Positions 52,141-63,377 of a stretch of 64,000 nt of DNA are shown here, piece after piece (positions within the stretch are counted from its first letter, which is position 1; the number at the start of each line of letters is the position of its first letter). Source of the stretch: JAIBJN01 sp963842305. Its GTDB lineage: Bacteria > Actinomycetota > Thermoleophilia > Gaiellales > Gaiellaceae. The position numbers and the translations under genes were made by a program. The stretch lies in NCBI GenBank assembly GCA_963842305.1, contig CAWJFW010000002.1, positions 434,001 to 498,000 on the forward strand. The letters are read 5' to 3'. The notes beneath the pieces are model-generated. The model did no database searches and was not told where the DNA came from. It saw only the letters and a list, made by a program, of their open reading frames with translations.

Positions 52141-52154
52141 GAAGGGAGTAATTT
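52126..52154 (+). promoter_or_regulatory. Promoter of the phosphodiesterase/nucleotidase gene
   Basis: TTGTAA (52126-52131), a 17-base spacer and TAATTT (52149-52154). Transcription should start at about 52161-52163, giving a leader of ~25 bases with the Shine-Dalgarno GGGAGGGA (52174-52181) before the ATG. Confidence 0.5.
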
Positions 52155-52187
52155 CCCTCCCGTCGTACCCCCGGGGAGGGAGCTCTT

Positions 52188-55100
52188 ATGACAGGCAGGC
52201 AGTTGCGGCCAACCATGCTGGCCGCCCTCATTCTCACGTTCATGCTGTTCGTGGCCGGCTCGATATCGGTCGGGGCAGGCTCGGCGCAGACCCCGCCCGC
52301 GGGGCCGAGCGGAACTCCGGTCATCTTCTTCGCCTCGGACGGCATGCGGCCGGACCTCGTCGACAAGTACGCCAAGCAGGGCGCCATGCCGACGATGAAT
52401 GCCCTCATGAAACAGGGCGTGACCGGCAAGAACGGACTCAAGCAGGGATTCCCGCCGAACACGGGCGTCGGCTGGTACACGCTCTCGACCGGCACGTGGC
52501 CGGGTGAGCACGGCTCGACGAACAACACGTTCCACCGGATCGGCGAGGGGAACTTCAACAACTCGACGAGCTTCGCCACCAACGGCATCCTCCAGGCCGA
52601 CCACATCGGCCAGGCGGCCGAGCGGGCGGGCAAGACCGTTGTCTCCGTGGAGTGGGTCGGGTCGCGGAACCTGACTCCGCAACTCCAGGGCCCGGTGGTC
52701 GACTTCCGCACGTTCATCGGAGGCCGGGGCATCGTCCTCAACTACGACCTGCCCGGCCAGCCGGCGGGTGCAAACGCGTTCGGCGTCCAGTACCAGAAGG
52801 TCACGCTCGAGGATGCGACGGGGTGGACCAACGTCCCCACCTCCTTCAGCCCCGCGAAGCAGACCTCGTTCACGCACAACAGCTCGCAGCTGCCCGCCAA
52901 CGGCGTCTGGGACGTCTACATCTACGACTCGACCGACGACGGCACGGTCAACTACGACCGGCTCACCATCGTCTCGGCGGCGAACGCCAAGGACGGCTCG
53001 ACCGCAGTCGCGGACCTTGCCCAGGGCGAGTGGGGCGACGCCAAGTTGACGATCGCGTCCGGCACGTTCGCCGGCAAGACGGGCGGCTTCTACGCCAAGG
53101 CGATCGACCTCACCGGCGACCTCTCCAAGTTCCGCCTCTACTTCACGTCCGTGCAGCGGGCCAACGCGACGTACAACGCGCTCGGCCCGACGGGCTCGGC
53201 CGATTTCGAGGAGAAGCTGAATCGCGACTTCCCGACCTCGACCGCGGCGGACTTCGCACCGATGGAAGCCGGCATCGTCGACGAGGACACCTACGTCGAG
53301 CAGGGGCTCATGTGGAAGGACGCCCACTGGGCGTACCTGCAGTACATCCTCGGCCCGGCACCGGCCGGTCTCGGTATCAAGCCGGACCTGCTCCTCGCCG
53401 GGGCGCCCACGACCGACGAGTTCCAGCACCAGTTCACGGCACTCGTGACCAAGACCGACATCGACGGTAAGCCCAACCCCTACTACGACGACCTCACGAA
53501 CGACGACGTTCCCGACGGACGCGTCGCCATTCGCGAGGGCTACATCCGCTCGGCATACCAGGAAGCGGACAACACGCTGAAGCTGGCGCGCGACCTGATC
53601 GGCCAGCCGGCGAGGACGTTCGTCTCGTCCGACCATGGCTTCGCGCCCCAGTGGTACGCGGTCAATGTCAGCAAAGTCCTGGTTGACATCGGTCTCCAGG
53701 AGCGCGAGCAGAGCGGCAACTGCCGCAAGGCCGCCAACGACCCGGGCACGACGACTCCGGGCGACACCCTCGCCAAGGAGTGCCATGCCGGCGGCACGTC
53801 GCAGATCTACATCAACCTCGCCGGTCGCGATCCCGCGACCGGGAACACGCCGCAGGTGCCGGCCGCGAACTACGAGGCGGTCCGCGACCAGATCGTGGCG
53901 GCATTCCAGAACCTGGACGACCCGAACCTGCCGGGGCAACAGAAGGTCGTCCTCAAGGTGATGAAGAAGGAGCAGCTCTCGAACGTCGACGGCACGAACG
54001 CGCTCCATCCGAGCCGGTCGGGTGACGTCGTCGTCGTCTTCCGTCCGCCGTACCAGACGGACGCGCAGACGCCGGGGCAGCTCGTCGCCCCGTCGCAGTT
54101 CTTCGGCCAACACGGCTACCTGCCGGACCTGGTCGACCTGAAGAACAACGTCAACATGCACGCGACGTTCATCGCGGCCGGCCCGGGGATCGGCAAGGGC
54201 CAGGCCAACGACGTCCGCGCGATCGACCTCGCACCCACGATCGCCTATCTGATGGACATCCCGGGGCCGCAGAACGCCAGGGGCTCGATCCTCTACAAGA
54301 TCCTCTCCGACAGGACGCTCCGGGAGATCACGATCCTGAACATGAGCGACTGGCACGCCCAGCTCACACCGCTCGCCGAGACGGCCGACACGGTCACGAG
54401 TGCGGGCGCCGCCAACCCGACGTTCACGATCGGCGGGGCGGCCTTCCTCGACACCTGGTTCGACAGCTACGCGGCAGACGCCGCGGGTAGGGCGATCCGC
54501 GTCACGGGCGGCGACTCGTTCGGCGGGGCGACCCCTCCGATCTCGAACTTCTTCGAGGACAAGCCGGCCGTCGAGATCATGAACATGATGGGCTGGAACG
54601 CGGAGGCGGTCGGGAACCACAGCTTCGACCGCGGGGAGCAGTTCCTCCGGAACGAGCTCATCCCGCTGGCCGACTTCCCGGTCATCTCCGCCAACGTCGT
54701 CTTCCCGGACGGGACGACGCCGCCGGAGTGGTCGCCGTCCGCGACCTTCAACTTCGACGGGAACCGGGTCGGCCTCGTCGGCTTCACGACCGAGGACACG
54801 CCGAGCCTGCTCTTCCCGGGCCGGCTCGGGCCGTTCGAAGTCGTGAGCGTGGTCGACACGGTCCAGGCCGAGGCCAACCGGCTGCGTGGGACCGGCATCA
54901 AGGTGATCGTCGCGCTCGGCCACGAGGGCGCGAACGGCGGGACGGTCACCGAACCGACGGGGCCGCTCATCGACATTGCCGACTCGCTCGACGGGTGTCG
55001 ACGTGGTCATGGGCGACCACAACGACGTCCAGGTCAACGCAACGCGGTCGAACGGCGTGCTCGTGACCGAGAACCGGGGCAAGGGCATCCGGTTCACGCG

Positions 55101-55956
55101 GGTGCGCATCGTCGTGGACAACACTGGCGAGGTCGTCTACAAGACGGCTGACTACCACAAGCCGTGGACGATCGGGATCACGCCCGACGCGCAGATCCAG
55201 GCCAAGATCGACGAGCTCAATGCGGCGCTGGCGCCGATCATGGGAACGCAGATCGGGGAGTCGACACGGGCGATACCGCGCTCGGACTCCTGCGGTCGGG
55301 CGGATGGACGGCTGTGCGAGTCGCTCATCGGCAACGTCGTCACCGACGCGATTCGGACGACGTACGGCGCCGACTTCGCGATCACCAACTCGGGAGGCCT
55401 CCGGGCGGACCTGACCTGTCCGAACCCGGATATCCCGGGCGACTTCTGCACCACGTTCACGCCGCCGCCGTTCCCGATCACGCGCGGGCAGGTCTTCGCC
55501 GTCCTGCCCTTCGGGAACATCGTCGTCACCCTCACGGTCAACGGCGCCGAGCTCAAGACGATGCTCGAGAACGGCGTCTCGCAGATGCCGGCTGCGAACG
55601 GCCGCTTCCCACAGGTCTCCGGCCTCTGCTTCACGTACGACATCACGGCGGCGGTGGGAAGCCGCGTGACCGGCGCCGTCAGACAGGCGGCGGACGGCAC
55701 CTGTACCGGTGCGCCCGTCGATCTCACGGCCGCGTCGTCGTACTCGATCCTCGAGAACGACTTCATGGCCAACGGCGGCGACGGGTACCCGAACTTCGCG
55801 AGCCGAATGGCCACGCTGGACTTCATGGACCAGGTGACCGCCGACTACGTGACGGCGAACACGCCACTCAGCCCGGCTATCCAGGGCCGCATCGTCTGCA
55901 CGAGAGCGGGGCAGGCTGCCCGGCAATCACGGCTCCGTAGCCCGATTCCGCGATGA
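52188..55956 (+). pseudogene. Secreted phosphodiesterase fused to 5'-nucleotidase, one-base frameshift
   Basis: Corrected length is about 1255 residues. A signal peptide (residues ~8-33) sends it out of the cell. Residues ~42-700 are an alkaline-phosphatase-superfamily type I phosphodiesterase/nucleotide pyrophosphatase: Asp 51 in FFASDGMRPD, candidate nucleophile Thr 92, SSDHGF (D482, H483) and QHGYLPD. Residues ~715-1250 are a 5'-nucleotidase: D721 and H723 in MSDWHAQ, NHSFDRG (N810, H811), a GHEG motif, then the C-terminal substrate domain with TNSGGLRADL. One extra G in GGG (54993-54995) breaks the frame between SLDG and VDVVMGDHNDVQV. It probably scavenges phosphate and nucleosides from extracellular nucleotides. 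It has a strong Shine-Dalgarno site. Confidence 0.85.
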
Positions 55957-55991
55957 CCGAGCCGCTCAGCCGATCGTGCTGAGCGGCTCGG
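55957..55991. terminator. 13-bp bidirectional hairpin between convergent genes
   Basis: CCGAGCCGCTCAG (55957-55969) and CTGAGCGGCTCGG (55979-55991) pair perfectly. The left arm starts one base after the nucleotidase stop, and the stop codon of the opposite metallophosphoesterase (55966) lies inside it. It is the clearest candidate for a terminator serving both strands. Confidence 0.65.
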
Positions 55992-56787
55992 CTCCTCGTG
56001 GGAAACGCCGGTCGGCGATCTGCGCCCAGCCGTGGTCGACCCAGGCGTAGGTGAGCATCCGGAGCGTTCGCTCGTCCGCCTCGAAAAGGTGGAGCCCGCG
56101 GGATTCGCCGCGCCGGCGGGGCCGCGGCTGACCGAGTCCGGGGGCCGTGACGACGGCGGTGCCGTGAACGGGGCCCTCGACCACCTCGAACTCCCGCCGC
56201 TCGCTCGCGGCGCTCTGATGGGCGTGCCCGGACACGATCAGCTCCGCGCCGGCGTCCACCAGCTCGCCCAGCACGAAGCCCCGCTTCGCGACCGGTCGCT
56301 TGCGGCTTCGCCAGGGTGCCCCGACGAGGTGGTGGTGGAGCGCGACGACCCGGAGGGCGCCGGGAGGGGCGCCTGCGAGCACCCGCGCGGCGTGCTGGAG
56401 TTGATCGCTCCGCAACGCGCCGCTCTGGTGCCGCCATGGACGCACCGAGTTGAGGCCGCAGATCACCAGCCGCTGGGAGCGGTAGACCGGCTCCGTCTCG
56501 GGCCAGTGGCGCCGGAACTCGTCGAACGGGTGCAGGAGGCGGGCGGGCGGCCAGGGCGGGATGTCGTGGTTTCCGGGGACGACGACGAGGGGGCGCTCGA
56601 GCGACCGAAGGAGGCGCGCTGCCCGCGCCTGCTGCTCGGGCTTGTTGCGGTGCGCGAGATCGCCCGTCGCGAGGACGACCTCGGGGTCGGCGCGCTGCAC
56701 CAGTGCGACAAGATCGGCCTCGACCTCCGGCTCTTCGCGCGTTCCCGCATGGAGGTCGGAAACGTGCAGCACGCGGAGGGGTGGCAT
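55966..56787 (-). CDS. Calcineurin-like metallophosphoesterase
   Basis: A 273-residue protein of the CpdA/Icc-like group. The dinuclear metal motifs are all present: SDLHAG (residues ~10-15), ATGDLAH, PGNHDIP, LHHHLVG and SGHAHQ. There is no signal peptide, so it is cytoplasmic. The substrate could be a cyclic nucleotide or a phospholipid-linked compound; this cannot be decided from sequence. It shares a palindromic -10 region with the divergent small gene at 56813. Confidence 0.9.
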   Translation of the reverse strand: MPPLRVLHVSDLHAGTREEPEVEADLVALVQRADPEVVLATGDLAHRNKPEQQARAARLLRSLERPLVVVPGNHDIPPWPPARLLHPFDEFRRHWPETEPVYRSQRLVICGLNSVRPWRHQSGALRSDQLQHAARVLAGAPPGALRVVALHHHLVGAPWRSRKRPVAKRGFVLGELVDAGAELIVSGHAHQSAASERREFEVVEGPVHGTAVVTAPGLGQPRPRRRGESRGLHLFEADERTLRMLTYAWVDHGWAQIADRRFPRGAEPLSTIG

Positions 56788-56798
56788 CGGGCGGGCAG

Positions 56799-56806
56799 AC
56801 TATAGT
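56799..56806. promoter_or_regulatory. Palindromic bidirectional -10, ACTATAGT
   Basis: ACTATAGT reads TATAGT on both strands. The plus hexamer (56801-56806) ends 6 bases before the ATG at 56813. The minus hexamer (56804-56799) ends 11 bases before the ATG at 56787. One AT island can serve both divergent genes. Confidence 0.55.
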
Positions 56807-56812
56807 GAGAGC

Positions 56813-57052
56813 ATGGTCGACGAACCTGCGGAGATCTTCGACGACATGTACCTCGGCCTGCGGGCCGGTGCGGCAGAGCGCAAGAAGCGGCGTGGGGAGC
56901 CGCTTTCGGCGGAGGAGCAGGAGCTCCTCGGACGTTGGGAGCGCCTCTCGGCCTGGCGAAAGACGCTGGCGGTGGGGGCGTTCGCGGTCGGAACGTTCGG
57001 GCTCGGCTTCACGCTCGGCGGCCTCATCTTCGGCCGCTGGCGCCGAGCGTAG
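56813..57052 (+). CDS. Small membrane protein of unknown function
   Basis: A 79-residue protein. The first half is charged (DDMYLGLRAGAAERKKRR, then a Glu-rich helix). Residues ~50-74 form one glycine-rich membrane segment ending in a basic tail (FGRWRRA). I do not recognise the family. A TATAGT hexamer 6 bases upstream supports the start. The PH-domain gene begins 13 bases downstream, so both may belong to one unit. Confidence 0.65.
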   Translation: MVDEPAEIFDDMYLGLRAGAAERKKRRGEPLSAEEQELLGRWERLSAWRKTLAVGAFAVGTFGLGFTLGGLIFGRWRRA

Positions 57053-57065
57053 CCGCAGGACCCGC

Positions 57066-57515
57066 GTGGCACCCGGCGAAGAGCGGCGCATGCCGCGGCT
57101 GGAGCCTGGGGAAAACGTGCGGCTCGACGCGCGGCCGCACGGCGTCGCGCTCGTCCAGCCACTGCTGCGACCCCTCGCGCTCGGCGGCCTGGGCGCGGTG
57201 CTCCTCGTCGTCGGTCAGACGTACTGGTACGTCGGCGTCGGCGGGGCGGTCCTGCTCGGGCTGGCGGCCCTCCTCGCGTTTCGGGCGGTCCTGCGCTGGG
57301 ATCGAACGCGGCTGCTGCTGACCAACCGGAAGCTCACCGTCGTCCACGGGGTTGCCCGGCGCCGGTCGGCCTCGGTCGAGCTCTCGCATGCTCCGGCGCT
57401 CGAGTTCGAGCAGGGCATCCTCGGTCGTCTCCTCGGCTACGGGACGATCGTGGCCGGCGATTTCGAGGTGCCCTACGTCCCGGACGCCCGGCGGATTCGC
57501 CGGCTCGTGAGCTAG
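57066..57515 (+). CDS. Bacterial PH-domain membrane protein (YdbS-like)
   Basis: A ~149-residue protein. Two membrane segments (residues ~37-53 and ~58-75) lead into a bacterial PH domain (WDRTRLLLTNRKLTVVHGVARRRSASVELSHAP and the turn GYGTIVAGDFEVPYVPD). The GTG at 57066 or an ATG at 57090 could be the start. Such proteins are common in actinobacteria, with unclear roles at the membrane. It converges with the lipoprotein gene, three bases apart. Confidence 0.75.
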   Translation: MAPGEERRMPRLEPGENVRLDARPHGVALVQPLLRPLALGGLGAVLLVVGQTYWYVGVGGAVLLGLAALLAFRAVLRWDRTRLLLTNRKLTVVHGVARRRSASVELSHAPALEFEQGILGRLLGYGTIVAGDFEVPYVPDARRIRRLVS

Positions 57516-57518
57516 GGG

Positions 57519-58080
57519 CTACAGGATGACGCTGGGGCCCTTCGTCCCCGTCACCCGCCAGCCTTTCTCGTCGGGCTCGAGCACGTAGGTCAGCGACAGT
57601 CCGCCGAGACAGGCGAAGAACAGCTGGCTCCGAACGGAGACCTTCTCCGCGCCGCCCGAGATCGGGTGCAGCGTGATCAAGGCTCCGTCCCCGATGACAC
57701 GGGCGCAGCGCTTCTCGCCGGCTCACGACCGAGCCCGGGTCGGACACGAACTCCACGGGCGGAAGATCCCGCAGCTTCTCGAGGATTCCCGCCCGTACCG
57801 CGGGACTGAACGGCTCCGCCGCCTGTGACCTGACCGCGTCGGAGTCCGCGGCGACGCCGTCGAGGACATACACGCGCTCGAAGGGAGACGGCCCGCTGCC
57901 GAACGTGTGATCCTTGGTGACGAGTTGCCGGATGATCGCGGCGTAGACGTCGATCATCCGTTTCTCATCGTCCGTCGTCTCCGGGCTCTTCCCGCCTCCG
58001 GCGTCGGATTCGGTTGGGCCGCCGTGGCATCCGGCGGCAAGGAGTGCGACGAGCACGAGAAGAACGCCGATTCGCCCCAT
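57519..58080 (-). pseudogene. Lipoprotein of unknown function, one-base frameshift
   Basis: Corrected length is 186 residues. The ATG at 58080 is followed by a lipoprotein signal ending in LLAAGC (Cys 18). The mature part begins with a Gly/Ser/Glu linker, then a mixed alpha/beta domain. An extra base near 57719-57723 breaks the frame after DPGSVVS. The next frame continues GEKRCARVIGDGALITLHP to LEPDEKGWRV and a stop at 57519. No family is recognised. The stop nearly touches the convergent PH-domain gene. Confidence 0.65.
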
Positions 58081-58134
58081 GCCTTCTTGACGGTCGCGAC
58101 CGCCAAAAAGTTCCCACCGAACGGCCGCCAACAC

Positions 58135-58146
58135 GAACATCTGTTC
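58135..58146 (+). promoter_or_regulatory. LexA/SOS-type operator upstream of uvrA
   Basis: GAAC-ATCT-GTTC is a perfect palindrome of the GAAC-N4-GTTC type bound by LexA in Gram-positive bacteria and actinobacteria. It ends 16 bases before the TAGACT -10 hexamer and so covers the -35 position. This fits direct repression of uvrA. Confidence 0.65.
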
Positions 58147-58162
58147 TATCCGGTCCCAGGGC

Positions 58163-58168
58163 TAGACT
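58163..58168 (+). promoter_or_regulatory. -10-like hexamer TAGACT for uvrA
   Basis: TAGACT ends 6 bases before the GTG at 58175, with no Shine-Dalgarno sequence. Confidence 0.5.
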
Positions 58169-58174
58169 CACCCC

Positions 58175-61012
<2,838 letters not shown>

Positions 61013-61038
61013 AGGGCTTCCGTCTGAGCCCAGCCAGC

Positions 61039-61044
61039 TAGGCT
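61039..61044 (+). promoter_or_regulatory. -10-like hexamer TAGGCT for the Yip1-domain gene
   Basis: TAGGCT ends 6 bases before the GTG at 61051, with no Shine-Dalgarno sequence. Confidence 0.45.
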
Positions 61045-61050
61045 CCTCGC

Positions 61051-61722
61051 GTGACCGCCGAGGCACAGTCGGCCCCCGAGCAGAGCCCCGAGAAGCGCTG
61101 GTGGCTCAGGACTCTTGCCGTCTTCCAGTCGCCGCGGCCCGTCTTCGCGGCGTTGCGCGACGAGTCCAAGCGCGACATGGAAGCGCGGGAAGAGCCGATT
61201 CTGGCCATCATCATCCTCGCTGGGATCGCAGCGATCCTGCTCGCGCCCGAGACCGGGCGCCTCCTCGACGAGCGCCTCGTGGACGACAGCGTCGCCGTAC
61301 TCGCGGTGCTCATCTTCCTGACCGGGGCGATCTACGGGACGTTCGCCTACTGGATCGGCGGGGCCTTCCTCTTCGTCGGCTTGAAAGGCGCTGGGTCCCA
61401 GGGGACCTACCGGCGCGCGCGGCACGTCCTCGCGTTCGCGGCGGTGCCCACGGTGCTGGGGCTCGTGCTCGTCTGGCCCGCCAGGCTGCTGGTCTACGGG
61501 ACGGACTCGTTCCGCTCGGGCGGAGAGGACACCGGCGTCGGCCCGCTCCTCTTCGACTTCGCAGAGGCCGCGTTCGTGCTCTGGGCGCTCTGCCTCTTGA
61601 TCTACGGGATCGCGATCGTCGAGGGTTGGCGCCTGCTTCGTGGCGCCGTCGCGGTGGCCCTCGCCGTGCTCGCGATCTTCGTGCTCACGTTTCCGTTCGT
61701 GCTCGCGGCATCGGTGAGCTGA
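61051..61722 (+). CDS. Yip1-domain integral membrane protein
   Basis: A 223-residue protein with five membrane segments and a charged cytoplasmic N-terminus (RTLAVFQSPRPVFAALRDES is typical of the bacterial Yip1 family). The function is unknown. The GTG start is supported by a nearby hexamer. Its 3' end overlaps the opposite panB gene by 38 bases, an antisense overlap that could affect both messages. Confidence 0.8.
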   Translation: MTAEAQSAPEQSPEKRWWLRTLAVFQSPRPVFAALRDESKRDMEAREEPILAIIILAGIAAILLAPETGRLLDERLVDDSVAVLAVLIFLTGAIYGTFAYWIGGAFLFVGLKGAGSQGTYRRARHVLAFAAVPTVLGLVLVWPARLLVYGTDSFRSGGEDTGVGPLLFDFAEAAFVLWALCLLIYGIAIVEGWRLLRGAVAVALAVLAIFVLTFPFVLAASVS

Positions 61723-62569
61723 GGAACGCGCCCAGCTCGTCGTCGGGCATCGGGTACGTGTGCTCGTCGGTCGGGAACGCGCCGGAGCGCACGTCCGCCG
61801 CGAACCGCTCCAGCGCGTCTCGGATCTCGTCGCCGATCTCCGCGTAGCGCTTCGTGAAGCGTGGCGCATGCCCGCTGTAGAGGCCCAGGAGGTCGTGCAG
61901 CACGAGCACCTGTCCGTCGCACCCGGCGCCCGATCCGATCCCGATCGTCGGGATCTCGAGCTCGTCGGTGATCCGCGCGGCAACGGGAGCGGGTACGGCC
62001 TCGAGGACGAGCGCGAAGCAGCCGGCTCGCTCCAGCGCGAGCGCGTCGTGCACGAGCGCCAACGCCTCCTCCGCCGTCTTCCCCTGGGCGTGAAAGCCGC
62101 CGAGCATCGTCGCGGACTGCGGCGTGAGGCCGAGGTGGCCCATGACCGGGATTCCGGCGCCGACGAGTGCGGCGACGCGGGAAAGGCTGGGACCGGCCCC
62201 CTCGAGCTTGACGGCGTCGGCACCGGCCTCCTTGACGAAGCGGACGCCGTTTCGCACCGCGTCCTCGTCGGAGACCTGGTACGAGCCGAACGGCAGGTCG
62301 GCCACGACGAGCGGCCGCTCGGCCCCGCGCGTCACCGCCCGCGTGAGCATCAGCATCTCGTCCATCGTCGCCGGCACGGTCGTCGAATGGCCGAGCACGG
62401 TCATGGCGGCCGAGTCCCCGACGAGGATCAGGTCGATTCCCGCGGCGTCCGCCAGGCGGCCGCTCGGGTAGTCGTAGGCGGTGACCATCACGATCCGCTC
62501 GCCGCGGCCGCTCATGGCGCCGAGCTCGGTGAGGGGGAGCTTGCCGTTGGCCTCAGGCCTGCTCGTCAT
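61685..62569 (-). CDS. panB: 3-methyl-2-oxobutanoate hydroxymethyltransferase
   Basis: A 294-residue TIM-barrel enzyme making ketopantoate from ketoisovalerate and methylene-tetrahydrofolate. Family motifs: VTAYDYPSGRLAD, LVGDSAAMTVLGH (metal Asp), ADLPFGSYQVS, VKLEGA, MGHLGLTPQ and EAVPAPVA. The ATG at 62569 lies inside the end of panC (17-base overlap), so translation is probably coupled. CoaE in this window completes the same CoA pathway. Confidence 0.95.
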   Translation of the reverse strand: MTSRPEANGKLPLTELGAMSGRGERIVMVTAYDYPSGRLADAAGIDLILVGDSAAMTVLGHSTTVPATMDEMLMLTRAVTRGAERPLVVADLPFGSYQVSDEDAVRNGVRFVKEAGADAVKLEGAGPSLSRVAALVGAGIPVMGHLGLTPQSATMLGGFHAQGKTAEEALALVHDALALERAGCFALVLEAVPAPVAARITDELEIPTIGIGSGAGCDGQVLVLHDLLGLYSGHAPRFTKRYAEIGDEIRDALERFAADVRSGAFPTDEHTYPMPDDELGAFLSSPMPRARTET

Positions 62570-63377
62570 CCGAGTCTCCTTCGAGCACGACGTTGTCGAT
62601 GAGCCGCGTGCGCCCCAGGCGCACCGCAGCGAGAAGGTAGACGCGGCCGTCCATGGACGCAACCTCGACGTACTCCGGGGCGAGCAACTCCTCCGCGGCG
62701 AGAACGGCTCGAGCGACGAGGACCGCGTCCTCGCCGTGTCGATGCGCGGCCGCTCCCGCCTCGAGTGCGAGCGGAAGGGCCCGTGCCGCCACGCGCTCCT
62801 CCCGAGAGAGATAGGCATTGCGCGAGCTCATGGCGAGCCGGTCCGCGTCGCGAACGGTCGCGACGACCCGGATCTCGAGCTCCAGGTCGAGATCGCGAAC
62901 GAGCCGTCCGAGCAGCGCCGCTTGCTGAGCGTCCTTGCGCCCGAAATATGCGATGTCGGGGCGGACGATGTTGAAGAGCTTGAGGCAGACGGTGGCGACG
63001 CCGCGAAAGTGTCCCGGCCGGCCCGCACCCTCGAGGTCCCCGGCGATCCCCTCGACGTCGACCCAGGTCTGGAAGCCGACCGGGTACATCTCCTCTGCCG
63101 AAGGGGTGAAGAGATGATCGACCCCCCAGTCGGCCGCGAGCGCCGAGTCCCGCTCCTCGTCGCGCGGATAGCGCTCGAGGTCCTCGAGCGCGCCGAACTG
63201 CGTCGGATTGACGAAGATGCTCGCTACCACGACGTCGCACTCCTCGCGCGCGCGGCGAACCAATGCCTCGTGGCCGGCGTGGAGCGCCCCCATCGTCGGC
63301 ACGAGCCCGATGCGCGACGCCGTGCGAAGAGGCTCGAGCGCCGCACGGAGCTCGAGAATCGTTCGGTAGGTGATCAC
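62553..63377 (-). CDS. panC: Pantothenate synthetase
   Basis: A 274-residue ligase joining pantoate and beta-alanine. The nucleotide-binding HIGH-like motif is MGALHAGHEALVR; VASIFVNPTQFG, YFGRKDAQQAA and MSSRNAYLS (the KMSKS equivalent) are conserved. The GTG start overlaps the DUF2520 stop (GTGA). No panD was seen; beta-alanine may come from a gene elsewhere. Confidence 0.96.
   Translation of the reverse strand: MITYRTILELRAALEPLRTASRIGLVPTMGALHAGHEALVRRAREECDVVVASIFVNPTQFGALEDLERYPRDEERDSALAADWGVDHLFTPSAEEMYPVGFQTWVDVEGIAGDLEGAGRPGHFRGVATVCLKLFNIVRPDIAYFGRKDAQQAALLGRLVRDLDLELEIRVVATVRDADRLAMSSRNAYLSREERVAARALPLALEAGAAAHRHGEDAVLVARAVLAAEELLAPEYVEVASMDGRVYLLAAVRLGRTRLIDNVVLEGDSDDEQA

Noticed and set aside
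52141..52187. RNA switch hiding the nucleotidase Shine-Dalgarno site (CCCTCCC 52155-52161 with GGGAGGG 52174-52180)
   Set aside because: The predicted transcription start (about 52161-52163) would leave the CCCTCCC arm out of the RNA. Worth revisiting only if the start maps upstream.
49032..55124. A 2030-codon open frame on the minus strand across the sulfotransferase, uvrB and nucleotidase region
   Set aside because: It is antisense to recognisable genes and rich in Arg, Asp and Val. Long antisense frames are expected in DNA this GC-rich.
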